From the NCBI GenBank assembly GCA_032229885.1, contig JAVYAJ010000289.1:1-33059 (forward strand): a stretch of DNA of 33,059 nt. The letters run 5' to 3'. This DNA is from Anammoximicrobium sp032229885 (GTDB lineage: Bacteria; Planctomycetota; Planctomycetia; Pirellulales; Pirellulaceae). The translations under genes and the position numbers were made by a program. Within the stretch, counting starts at the first letter, position 1, and each line of letters begins with the position of its first letter. The notes under the pieces were generated by a model, which was not told the origin of the DNA, ran no database searches, and saw only the letters and a list, made by a program, of their open reading frames with translations. This document shows positions 17,001-25,728 of the stretch, in pieces.

Positions 17001-20000
17001 GCCGTGGCGACCGAGGCGGACCACGAGGCGATTCGACGGGTGATCGAACAATTCGAGTCGTCCACGCCGTTGGAACAGCCGCGCAAGCTGGCCGTGTACC
17101 CAGTCACGGCTGCGCAGCGACGGCGATTCGAGGCGATTCTGCCCACGTTGCAGACGGAAATGCCCGGCCTTCAAATCCTGGCCGACGATGACGCGGCAGC
17201 GATGACGATCTGGGCGCGTCCGACGGAACAGATCAAGATCGCCGAACTGGTCAAACAATTGGCCCACGACGCGGCGCCAGACGAGCAAATGCAGTTGGCA
17301 ACCTATGTGTGTGCCGCCGCCGACCCGACAACGATCACCGAGTTCATCGGCAAGTTGTTCCCCGACGCCAAGTTCGTGGTCGACGCCAAGACCCGGCGGA
17401 TCATGATCTGGGCCCGCCCCGCAGACCATGAACGGATCAAGCTGGGGTTAGAGCAGTTGGGCGCAGGCGGCAAGCCGGACGATTTTCAACAGCATTTCCA
17501 GGCCTATCCGCTGTCGAAGATCGCGCCGGAGACCGTCGTCCCGCTGTTGCAGCAAAACATTCCTACCGCCCGGATTCTGGCCGACGCCAAGTCCGGCCGA
17601 ATTCTGGTCTGGGCGGACAAAGCGGACCACGAGCAGATCGCGGAGGCGATCGACCAGTTGCAGTCCGCGCCCGACGATCCGCACAAGCCGCGGCTGGTCG
17701 TGTATCCGCGCCCCAACGCCGATCCGCAGGCCATCGTCCAGATGCTGACCGCGCTGGTCCCCCAGGCCCGGGTCAGCGTAGATGCCCAGACCGGCGGATT
17801 GGCCGCCTGGGCCACGCCCGAGGACCACCAGACGATCCGCTCGACGATCGACGAAATGTCCAAGGCCGAAGTCGTCGCCGCAAAACCCGCCTCGAAGGTC
17901 TATGCGCTGAAAAACGTGACCGCCGAAGCGGCGCTCCGCGTGCTGAGTTCGGCGGTTCCCACGGCCAGGCTGTCCGCGGGCGCGGATGAAACACAACTGG
18001 TCGCGGTCGCGCCGCCGACCGACCAACAGATGATCCAGGCGATTCTGGACGAGCTCGATACGGACAGCGCGGCCGCGAGCAAGTCGTCCGTGGCGATCTA
18101 CCGTCTCGAGCACAAGACATCGAGCACCGCTGTCCTGTATGCGTTGAACGTGTTTCGTTCGGCCTTTCCCCGGGCCAACTTTACGCTGGGCGCCGACGTC
18201 GGCGAGTTCGTCGCCTGGGCGAACGCCAAGGACCACGCAGGGATCAAGACGCTGGTCGACCAGTTGAATGCCGAGCCTGCGCCGGAAAACAGGCCCGTGG
18301 TCGCCCTGTATTCGCTGAAATCGATTTCGGCGACCAGCGCCGTCCCCGTGCTGCAGGCAGCCGTCCCGAACGCCACGTTTACCGTCGATCCTGCCAACGC
18401 CCAACGGCTGACCGCGTTGGGCCGACCGGCCGAACACGAGCAGATCAAGTCGATCTTGACCGCGATCGACGTCGAGGGCGAGCCGGGCAGCGAACCGTCG
18501 GTGACCGTCTACCGACTCGACCACCCGGCGGCCGCGACGACGATGAGCTATGCGATCAGCCTGCTGACTCAAGCCTTTCCCCGTGCACGCCTGCTGTCCG
18601 GGCCGGAGCCTGGCCAGTTCGTGGCCTGGGCCTCGGCCAAAGACCACGCAGGCATCCGGGCCCTGGTCGACCAGTTGAACGCCGGGCCGCCGGCTGACGA
18701 GGCGCCCGAGGCCACGGTCTACGCCTTGCAGCACATCACGGCGGCGACGGCCATGAGCCTGTTGAGCACGGCGGCGCCCAAGGCCAAGCTGACCTCGGAC
18801 ACCGAGAATCCCCGCCGCTTGACGGCCTTTGCCAGCCCCGCCGACCAGGCGACGATCAAGGCCATTCTGGCCAAGATCGACGTCGAAGGCGATCCGGCCG
18901 GCGACGCAACCGTGGCCGTGTATCGGCTCCGAGGCGAGAGCGTCGGTTCGTCGTTGTACTATACGCTGACCGTGTTCCGCACGGCCTTTCCCAAGGCCAC
19001 GTTCTCGGTAGGCTCGGATCCGGGCCAGTTCGTCGCCTGGGCCACGCCCAAGGAGCACGAGGGTATCAAGACGCTGGTCGATCAACTGAACGCCGCGCCG
19101 CCTCCGGAGGAAACGCCCGAAGCGACGGTCTACTCGCTGAAGCACATCACGGCGGCGACCGCGACGAGTCTGCTGAGCACGGCCGTTCCCCACGCCAAGC
19201 TCAGCGCGGACACCGAAAATCCGCGCCGCCTGACCGTCTACGCCAACCCCGCCGACCAGGCGACGATCAAGGGGATCCTGGACAAGGTCGACATCGAAAG
19301 CGATCCGGCCGGCGAAGCGAGCGCCGCCGTCTATCGGCTCGAAGGCCCCAGCGCAGCTTCGACGCTGTCGTATTCGCTGACCGCGTTCCGCGCCGCGTTC
19401 CCCAAAGCGACGTTTTCCCCGGGCACGGATCCAACTCAATTTATTGCCTGGGCCACACCCAAAGAACACGAGGGGATCAAGTCGCTGGTCGACCGGTTGA
19501 ACGCCGCGCCGCCGCCGGACAAAACGCCGGAGGCCGCGGTCTATTCGCTGCAGCACATCACGGCCGCGACCGCCACAAGTCTACTGAGCACGGCGGTTCC
19601 TCAAGCCAAGCTCAGTACGGACACCGAGAATCCGCGGCGTCTGACGGTCTACGCCACCCCCACAGACCAGACGGCGATCAAGGCGATCCTGGACAAGATC
19701 GACGTCGAGGGCGATTCGGCCGGCGACGCGACCGTGGGCGTCTATCGGCTCGAAGGCGTGCCCGCCGGTTCGTCGGTGTACTATCGGCTGGCCGTCTTCC
19801 GCGAGGCATTTCCCAAGGCCACGTTTTCGAGCGGCTCGGATCCGGGCCAGTTCGTCGCCTGGGCGACGCCCAAGGATCATGAAGGCATCAAAGCACTGGT
19901 CCAGCAGATGAACGCCGAGCCTCCGCCCGACGAAGCGACGACGGTCGCCCTCTACACGACCAAGTGGATTACCGCCGCCACTGCCGCCGAAGTGCTTCGC

Positions 20001-23000
20001 ACGGCGGTTCCCAAGGCCACGTTCACGGTGGACGCGGGCAATCCCCAGCGGCTGACCGCCAACGCCCGCGCTGCCGGCCACGAGGCGATCAAGAAGGTTC
20101 TGGCGACGATCGACGTCGAGACCGATCCGGACACCGAGGGCGCGACGAGCGTCTATCGATTGGACGGACTCGGGACCGCCGCCGAACTCGCCGCCAGCTT
20201 GAGTGTGTTTCGCGCCGCGTTCCCCAAAGCGACGTTCTCGCCGGGCGTTGAACCGGGCCAGTTCATCGCCTGGGCCGTTCCCCAAGACCACACGCGGATC
20301 GCAGCGTTGGTCGCACAGTTGAACGCTGTGCCGCCGGAAGACGAGGCGCCAAAGGTCGTGCTGTACACGCTGCAGTGGATCTCGGCAGCCACGGCCACGG
20401 GAATCCTGCAGACCGCCGTACCTCGCGCCACGTTCACTCCCGATGCCGATGATCCGCAGCGGCTGGCCGTCCGCGCAGTTCCCGCCGATCACAAAGCGAT
20501 CGCCGAAGTGCTGACCGAGGTGGACGTCGAGGGCGCGGGCGGCGGCCGCGCCGCGGCCGTCATCTATCAGTTGGAAGGTCCGGCTGCCGCGACGCAACTG
20601 TCCTATACGCTGACGGCGTTCCGCACAGCGTTCCCCAAGGCCACGTTTTCACCCGGCGCCGAGCCGGGCCAGTTCGTCGCTTGGGCCATGCCCAAAGATC
20701 ACGAGGCGATCAAGTCGCTGGTCGACCAGATGAACGCCGCACTGCCGCCCGAGCGGGCGCCGCAAGTCGAGGTCTACGTGCTGCGCGAGATCCCGGCGTC
20801 CAGCGCCGCCGAGGTTCTGCGAACCGCCGTCCCCAAGGCGACCTTTACCGTCGATCCGGCCAACGCCCAACGGCTGACGGCCAACGCCCGCGCGGCCGAC
20901 CACGAGACGATCAAAAAGATCCTGGCCAAGATCGATGTCGAGGGCCAGCCAGAGGACGAACCGTCGGTGGTCGTGTACCAGCTCGAACGCCAGACCACGA
21001 TGGCCGGGATGAGCTACGCCACGAATCTGCTGAGCCAGGCATTTCCCCGCGCCCGCGTCTTGCCGGGCGCCGATCTGGGCCAGTTCATCGCCTGGGCCTC
21101 GGCCAAGGATCACAAGGGCATCCAAGCGCTGGTCGATCGGCTGAACGCCGGCCCGCCGCCCGAACAGAAACCCGAAGCCGCGGTCTACTCGCTGCAGCAC
21201 GTCACGGCCGATACGGCGTTGAACTTGTTGCGGGCCGCCGTTCCGCGGGCCCAGTTCGCCGCCGATCCGGCCGATCCGCAACGGCTGAACGCTTTCGCCA
21301 ATCCGACCGACCAGGCGACGATCAAGGACATTGTCGCGAAGATCGACGTCGAGGGCGATCCGACCGGCGGGGCGACGGCCGTGGTCTATCAGCTCGACAC
21401 CCAGGCCTCCAGCGGCTCGGTGTACTACACGTTGACCGTGTTCCGCACGGCGTTCCCCAAGGCCACGTTTTCACCCGGCGCCGATCCAGGCCAGTTCGTC
21501 GCTTGGGCCATGCCCAAAGATCACGAGGCGATCAAGTCGCTGGTCGACCAGATGAACGCGGACCTGCCGCCCGACCAGAAACCGATGGTGACGCTGTATA
21601 CGCTGCAATTCATCACCGCGACGACCGCGGCCGAAGTGTTGCGCGACGCGGTGCCCAAGGCGACATTCACCGTCGATCCCGATGATCCCCAGCGGCTGAC
21701 GGCCAACGCCCGACGCGCGGACCAGGAAACGATCAAGCAGATTCTGAGCCAGATCGACGTCGAAGGCGAGGGAGGCGGACGGGCGGCTGTCGAGGTTTAC
21801 AAACTGATGGGTCCCCAGGCGCAGGCTGCGATGACGTACGCCTTGCGCCTGTTGACCACGGCCTTTCCACGGGCCCGGTTCTCGGCCGGGGTCGAGCCGA
21901 ACCAGTTCGTCGCCTGGGCCAGCCCGCGCGACCATGCCGAGATCCGCGCGCTGGTCGATCGACTGAACGCCGCCCCGCCTCCGGACGAAACGGCGACGGC
22001 CAGCGTGTACTCGCTGAAGAACATCACCGCCGCCGCCGCACAGACGGTTCTGGCCAAAGCCGTGCCGAACGCCACGTTGAGCGTCGATCCGGCCGATCCG
22101 CAACGATTGACGGCCTACGCCATGCCGCTCGAACAGGCCACGATCAAGGCCATCATCGACAAGATCGACGTCGTCGGCGATCCCGACGCGTCGTACTCGG
22201 TGCGCGTCTACACGCTCGAGGGCATGAGCACGCGAATGGTCTACTTTGCCAGCGTCTTCCTGGGGCGCGTCCTGCCCAACGCCCGCTTTACGCCCGGCGC
22301 CGAAGAGTCGCAGTTGGTCGTCTGGGCAACGGCCAAGGATCACGAACAGATCGGCGAGCTGATCGAGCAATTGCAGAAGGAACCGCCGCCCGCGCTGGCG
22401 CGCAAGATCGCCGTGTACCCGTTGCAATATCTGGCCGCCGACGCCGCGATCGCCCTGTTGCGATCCGCCATGCCGCGCGCCGAACTGACCGCCAGCAGCA
22501 CGGATACCCAACAGATCAGCGCGTGGGCGACGCCCGCCGATCACGCCCGGATCCAGGCGATTCTGAAGGAGGTCGATGTCAAGCCGGACCCCGAGTTCGC
22601 CGCGACGGCCGTTGTCTATGATCTTCAGGACATGACGCCCACGGCGGCTACTGCCGCGGTCCAGTTCCTGCGTCAAGCCGTTCCCAAGGCCAACTGTGCC
22701 CTGGGCGGCGATGGGCGACAGGTCGTGGCGTGGGCTCGCGCCGCGGACCACGAGGCGATCGCTCAGTTGGTCAAACAACTGGCTGAAGAATCGCCCGATT
22801 CCGCCCGTACGGCCCAGATCTACAACCTGCAGCATGCGACCGCTACCACCGCGCTGGCTGCGCTGACGCCCGTCGTGCCGCGGGCCAGTTTGACGGTCGG
22901 CGCCGATCCGAATCAACTGGCGGCGTTTGCCCGCCCCGCTGATCACGCCAAGATTGCCAAGATCCTCGAAGAGCTCGACAAGCCCGCGCCGCCCGAGACC

Positions 23001-25568
23001 GAGCCCACCGCCATCGTCTACTCGCTGGACAGCGGCAGTGTGGCCGACGCGATGCGCGTCGTGCGCGCCGCGGTTCCCCAAGCCAGTCTGTCGATCGGCG
23101 CCGAAGCGCATCAAATGGTCGCCTGGGCCCGGCCCGCCGATCACAAAATCATCCAGCAGATCGTCGAACGGTTGTCCGACAAGGGGCCGCCCGAGCTGGC
23201 TCGCAAAGTCGCCGTATACACCATTGAATCGGGCGATGCGGCGACGGCCATGCGGCTGTTGCAGACGGCCGTTCCCGGGGCCCAGTTTTCCGTCGGCTCG
23301 GATCCGCGCCGCCTGATCGCCTGGGCGACCCCCGCCGATCACGAGGCCATCCAGCGCGCGGTCGGCGAGATCGTCACCGGCGCCGCACAGATGACCAGCC
23401 AGGTCTACCGCCTGCGTTACGGCGATCCGCAGACCGCGTTGACCGTCCTACAAGCGCTGGTTCCACAGGCCAAGATGGCGGTCGATGCGAAAGAAGGCGC
23501 GCTGGTCGCCAGCGCCGTGCCCGAGGATCAGCGAAAGATCAAAGCGACCATCGAACAGATGGACGTCGAGGATCCCGACGGCCAACGTCCGACGTTGAAG
23601 ATCCATCGCATCGCGATCGGCAGCGTCACGAACGCCTTCCGTTCGTTGATGACCTTGTTTCGCACCGATCCGGCCGTCCAGTTGTCGCTGGACATAGACA
23701 ACGATGCGATCGTCGCCGTAGCCTCGGGGCCGAAACAAGAACGGATCGCCGAGCTGATCAAGGCGCTCGAAGACGCTGCCCGTCAGGACGCCCAGGCGAC
23801 CATCCAGATGTACTCGCTGCGCAACGTCGACTCGTCTTCCGTGCTGCGTCTGCTCGAGCAGATGCTCGACAAGCAGGCGGGCAAGGCCGATCTGTCCGTC
23901 GACGCGCCCAGCAACCAGTTGATCGCCGTCGCCCCGCCCGAGGTCCACGCCCAGATCGCCAAGACGATCGAACAGCTACGAGGCGACGAGGCCGACCTGG
24001 AGATCTACGACCTGCAATATGTCGATCCAACCTCGGCGGAAATGGCCATCGCCCGTCAATTCTACGACGAGGGGAGTCGCGCGCCCGAGGTCAGCGTCGA
24101 TCCGATCACCCAACAACTGTTCATCCGCGCCACGACCGACCAGCAACAGAAAATCCGTCAACTGTTGATCAAGATGGGCGAGACCCGGCTGAGCGTGCTC
24201 GGCGGACGGAGCACCCAGAACATGCGGACGTTGCCCTTCTCGGGCGATCCCAAGGCGGCGATCGACCAGATCCGCCGCGTCTGGGCGACCTTGCGCGACA
24301 ACGAGATCCGTGTCGTCGGCCCCGACGAATTGCCGTCCGCACAAGGGTCGAAGCCCGACGCTCGCCCGGTTGCCGCGCCGCAACCGAAGGACAAAGCCGG
24401 CGCGACCGACGCTGGGGATGCCGGAAGCGCGTCCAAGAGCGAAAAAAAGAAATCGGAGGCGCGGCGACATAAGGATAGCGCAAAGCGCGGCGAGAACACC
24501 GAGGATAAAGCCGGCGACCGAGCGAACGACGAGACTGACGAGAAACCCAACGACGAGCCCGCGAGCCAAGACAACCCCAAGCCCGACGATGGCGCGGCGT
24601 TCTGGAACGTGCCATCTGCGACCGGCCCGTTCCGCTTCGTCGCCGCCCAGTCGGTCGTGGCGGACGATGCGGCAGACACCGCGGACCCCAGCGGCAAGCC
24701 GAAGTCGCGCAAGGCTGGGTCGCGCCGTGCGTCCGTGTCAGGGCCGGCGGCAGCGCCCGAGCCGGCGGCAGCGTCCGATTCATCGCCTGCGTCCGACTCG
24801 GTCCCGACGCCCCGCGATGATCGCGACACCCGGCCCGACTCTGATGCGGCGGCGCCGATCTACGTCGTTCCGAGCGATGGATCCATCACCATCGTCTGCG
24901 ACGACCCCGAGGCGCTCGAACAGTTCGAAAAGCTGCTGCGGGCCATGTCGGGGACCAGCGGCGAGATCGGCCGCAACATCAGCATCTATCCGCTGAAGCA
25001 TTCCAACGCGGTCGAGATCGCCGAGAAGCTGCGCGAGCTGTACGACATGCGCCGCCGCGGTTGGCGCCTGGGCGGCGCCGAGGTCGTGATCGTGCCCGAC
25101 GAGCGGCTGAATCGAATTCTGGTTCAAGGCAGCCGAATCGACCGCGAGACCATCGACGGCCTGATCCGCGCGCTGGACACCGAGGAAGGCACGGCGTCGC
25201 GGCCTCAGATCGTCCCCGTGCACTACGCCGAAGCCACCGAGGTCGCCAACGTGGTTCGCGACGTCTTCCGCAGCCAGTTGACCCGCACGGCGATGGCCAC
25301 GCCCGCGGCGCCCGGGATGCGCAGCCTCGGCGCATCGCGCGTCGTGCCCCAGGTCGCGGTCGACGAGGCGACCAATTCGCTGATCGTCATGGCTCCGTCT
25401 CCGCTGCTGGACGAGATCCTCAAGCTCGTCGGCAGCCTCGATCAGGCCGCCGAACGGAACCCGGCGCGGCGGCTGCGGATCATCAGCCTGCAAAAAGCCA
25501 GCGCGTCGCGCGTCGACGAGGCGCTGCAACGGATCCTCAAGTCCCGTCCCCCGCGCCCCGTCCGCTGA
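14034..25568 (+). CDS. Giant exported protein of about 46 tandem secretin-N-like modules, no barrel
   Basis: The 3844-residue product has a signal peptide (about 1-33), a 26-residue Pro/Ala repeat (39-165) and an N0/STN-like domain (about 171-250, FTFRYQRWMDVLEWFAEQ onward). About 46 consecutive modules of 67-70 residues (about 271-3390) follow. Each shows a VYxL start, a helix, a P-x-A strand, a short AWA- or AFA-type strand, a D-H/Q-x-x-I turn and a last helix. Next come an N-like remnant, a charged linker (about 3430-3607) and three or four further N-type modules (about 3608-3844). This matches the N0/N1 fold of secretins, but the C-terminal pore domain is absent. It should sit in the periplasm. 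Start 14034 is preferred: GGAGG lies 9 nt upstream and the signal peptide follows; ATG at 13995 is possible. Its role is unknown; a shaft or scaffold partner of the nearby secretin is an inference. Confidence 0.85.
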   Translation: MARVNLSAITGRHCVFAGLLLIAAAITQVGSTAEPTAPAPAPEAAKPEPATPTAEPPKPAAEPPAPAPEAAKPEPATPAAESPKPAAEPPAPAPEAAKPEPATPAAESPKPAAEPPAPAPEAAKPEPATPAAESPKPAAEPPAPAPEAAKPEPAAPAADASKSAPGATPAERRLRFTFRYQRWMDVLEWFAEQADLSLVIDAPPPGSFNYSDTRDYSVTEALDLLNSVLLTKGYTLIRRDRMLTLIDLSGDFPEGLIPRVTPTEAASRGKHELVTVEFPLGRRDLDAVTAAVTPLLGPYHKLLPVAPTKQLFVTDRAGIMNDVHKVIESVAEPKLPPPAAPGPPRELKVYPIDRADPVALMSILEKLLSGVQLVFDDKLNQLNVYGTEAQHVTIQAVIDQLTSTATGERERRVDVYSLPGLGDETAAKVIETLQAIAPKATFTWNENDSNLIAWAAPAEHEAIGAALSKLSGGAAEGSQKLPQVEVYRLEQAEPTKLVEVLQKLVPNATLSYDGRSRSLVALAKPADHQTIRASLEQLKTTPTPEHEPVFEAYGIKMTGPLTAADPLVTQLQNAAPEAKINVDAPNRRLIVYATPGQQQAIKAALEKLGLEKPTDEPRVVEVYALTTADPTATVNLLQQLAPSAEFTPDVAQQRLMALAAPADHERIKATLEKLRTAPADAQTAQLRFHPFESEPPSEVLDLFTKVAPQAKVTVDKDNHRLAVVGTAADQAAIEAAFQQYQQAAPTQGRRVLATYPIQGSDPTSLLELLKTLYPNVQIVADAPTKRLLVWASPEEQASVAASIQKLEAEPAADHLPRFESYPLHGFTTSTETATLVATLQPLAPGARFSIDSKVKNLIVWATDKEQAIVRQALERLGQGPAAENTLQLEVHRLPRTDATGALAVLQKLVPDAQLTLDAKTGTLVALAVPADQSLIRTTLQQLQATAGDGQLTVRFHALVQPPSESLMNALKEMTPGAQLTADTENKRLVAVATEADHEAIRRVIEQFESSTPLEQPRKLAVYPVTAAQRRRFEAILPTLQTEMPGLQILADDDAAAMTIWARPTEQIKIAELVKQLAHDAAPDEQMQLATYVCAAADPTTITEFIGKLFPDAKFVVDAKTRRIMIWARPADHERIKLGLEQLGAGGKPDDFQQHFQAYPLSKIAPETVVPLLQQNIPTARILADAKSGRILVWADKADHEQIAEAIDQLQSAPDDPHKPRLVVYPRPNADPQAIVQMLTALVPQARVSVDAQTGGLAAWATPEDHQTIRSTIDEMSKAEVVAAKPASKVYALKNVTAEAALRVLSSAVPTARLSAGADETQLVAVAPPTDQQMIQAILDELDTDSAAASKSSVAIYRLEHKTSSTAVLYALNVFRSAFPRANFTLGADVGEFVAWANAKDHAGIKTLVDQLNAEPAPENRPVVALYSLKSISATSAVPVLQAAVPNATFTVDPANAQRLTALGRPAEHEQIKSILTAIDVEGEPGSEPSVTVYRLDHPAAATTMSYAISLLTQAFPRARLLSGPEPGQFVAWASAKDHAGIRALVDQLNAGPPADEAPEATVYALQHITAATAMSLLSTAAPKAKLTSDTENPRRLTAFASPADQATIKAILAKIDVEGDPAGDATVAVYRLRGESVGSSLYYTLTVFRTAFPKATFSVGSDPGQFVAWATPKEHEGIKTLVDQLNAAPPPEETPEATVYSLKHITAATATSLLSTAVPHAKLSADTENPRRLTVYANPADQATIKGILDKVDIESDPAGEASAAVYRLEGPSAASTLSYSLTAFRAAFPKATFSPGTDPTQFIAWATPKEHEGIKSLVDRLNAAPPPDKTPEAAVYSLQHITAATATSLLSTAVPQAKLSTDTENPRRLTVYATPTDQTAIKAILDKIDVEGDSAGDATVGVYRLEGVPAGSSVYYRLAVFREAFPKATFSSGSDPGQFVAWATPKDHEGIKALVQQMNAEPPPDEATTVALYTTKWITAATAAEVLRTAVPKATFTVDAGNPQRLTANARAAGHEAIKKVLATIDVETDPDTEGATSVYRLDGLGTAAELAASLSVFRAAFPKATFSPGVEPGQFIAWAVPQDHTRIAALVAQLNAVPPEDEAPKVVLYTLQWISAATATGILQTAVPRATFTPDADDPQRLAVRAVPADHKAIAEVLTEVDVEGAGGGRAAAVIYQLEGPAAATQLSYTLTAFRTAFPKATFSPGAEPGQFVAWAMPKDHEAIKSLVDQMNAALPPERAPQVEVYVLREIPASSAAEVLRTAVPKATFTVDPANAQRLTANARAADHETIKKILAKIDVEGQPEDEPSVVVYQLERQTTMAGMSYATNLLSQAFPRARVLPGADLGQFIAWASAKDHKGIQALVDRLNAGPPPEQKPEAAVYSLQHVTADTALNLLRAAVPRAQFAADPADPQRLNAFANPTDQATIKDIVAKIDVEGDPTGGATAVVYQLDTQASSGSVYYTLTVFRTAFPKATFSPGADPGQFVAWAMPKDHEAIKSLVDQMNADLPPDQKPMVTLYTLQFITATTAAEVLRDAVPKATFTVDPDDPQRLTANARRADQETIKQILSQIDVEGEGGGRAAVEVYKLMGPQAQAAMTYALRLLTTAFPRARFSAGVEPNQFVAWASPRDHAEIRALVDRLNAAPPPDETATASVYSLKNITAAAAQTVLAKAVPNATLSVDPADPQRLTAYAMPLEQATIKAIIDKIDVVGDPDASYSVRVYTLEGMSTRMVYFASVFLGRVLPNARFTPGAEESQLVVWATAKDHEQIGELIEQLQKEPPPALARKIAVYPLQYLAADAAIALLRSAMPRAELTASSTDTQQISAWATPADHARIQAILKEVDVKPDPEFAATAVVYDLQDMTPTAATAAVQFLRQAVPKANCALGGDGRQVVAWARAADHEAIAQLVKQLAEESPDSARTAQIYNLQHATATTALAALTPVVPRASLTVGADPNQLAAFARPADHAKIAKILEELDKPAPPETEPTAIVYSLDSGSVADAMRVVRAAVPQASLSIGAEAHQMVAWARPADHKIIQQIVERLSDKGPPELARKVAVYTIESGDAATAMRLLQTAVPGAQFSVGSDPRRLIAWATPADHEAIQRAVGEIVTGAAQMTSQVYRLRYGDPQTALTVLQALVPQAKMAVDAKEGALVASAVPEDQRKIKATIEQMDVEDPDGQRPTLKIHRIAIGSVTNAFRSLMTLFRTDPAVQLSLDIDNDAIVAVASGPKQERIAELIKALEDAARQDAQATIQMYSLRNVDSSSVLRLLEQMLDKQAGKADLSVDAPSNQLIAVAPPEVHAQIAKTIEQLRGDEADLEIYDLQYVDPTSAEMAIARQFYDEGSRAPEVSVDPITQQLFIRATTDQQQKIRQLLIKMGETRLSVLGGRSTQNMRTLPFSGDPKAAIDQIRRVWATLRDNEIRVVGPDELPSAQGSKPDARPVAAPQPKDKAGATDAGDAGSASKSEKKKSEARRHKDSAKRGENTEDKAGDRANDETDEKPNDEPASQDNPKPDDGAAFWNVPSATGPFRFVAAQSVVADDAADTADPSGKPKSRKAGSRRASVSGPAAAPEPAAASDSSPASDSVPTPRDDRDTRPDSDAAAPIYVVPSDGSITIVCDDPEALEQFEKLLRAMSGTSGEIGRNISIYPLKHSNAVEIAEKLRELYDMRRRGWRLGGAEVVIVPDERLNRILVQGSRIDRETIDGLIRALDTEEGTASRPQIVPVHYAEATEVANVVRDVFRSQLTRTAMATPAAPGMRSLGASRVVPQVAVDEATNSLIVMAPSPLLDEILKLVGSLDQAAERNPARRLRIISLQKASASRVDEALQRILKSRPPRPVR
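14148..14505 (+). repeat. 78-bp tandem repeat (26-residue Pro/Ala unit)
   Basis: Four full units (14148-14225, 14226-14303, 14304-14381, 14382-14459) and a partial fifth encode APAPEAAKPEPATP followed by AAESPKPAAEPP. Copies are nearly identical at the DNA level, which indicates recent expansion. This is probably an extended, wall-spanning or flexible spacer after the signal peptide. Confidence 0.92.
18090..22610 (+). repeat. 411-bp two-module super-repeat, about ten or more copies
   Basis: Within the giant gene the modules alternate. Type A reads VYRLEG, then AFPKATFS, then GQFVAWA-PKDHEGIK, with LVDQLNA at its end. Type B reads VYSLQHITAATA, then AVPKA, DTENPRRLTVYA and IDVEGD. One A+B pair is 137 residues or 411 bp; the module starts near 18912 and 19323 are exactly one period apart. 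Ten pairs are clear and one or two degenerate pairs follow. Confidence 0.85.
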
Positions 25569-25728
25569 ACCGCCTTGCGTCCGCGTGCCTCCGCCCGAAC
25601 CCCGAGACGCGCGGCTTCGCCTACCGGATCGCCAGCCATCTGAACCGGGGCCGCGAGCGTCCAAGACTCCTGTGTCGCCCCGCGGCCTGACAGTCGCGAA
25701 TGCCCCGGCATTTGGCGTGAACGTCGCC

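Noticed and set aside
15645..19556. Very long minus-strand frames (594 and 702 codons) across the giant gene
   Set aside because: They mirror the module periodicity of the + strand gene and have Arg/Gly/Val-rich products with no domains or ribosome sites. The same holds for 21471-23342.
25569..25728. Rho-independent terminator between the giant gene and the oxidoreductase gene
   Set aside because: AATGCC-CC-GGCATT can pair but has a 2-nt loop and no T-tract on either strand.
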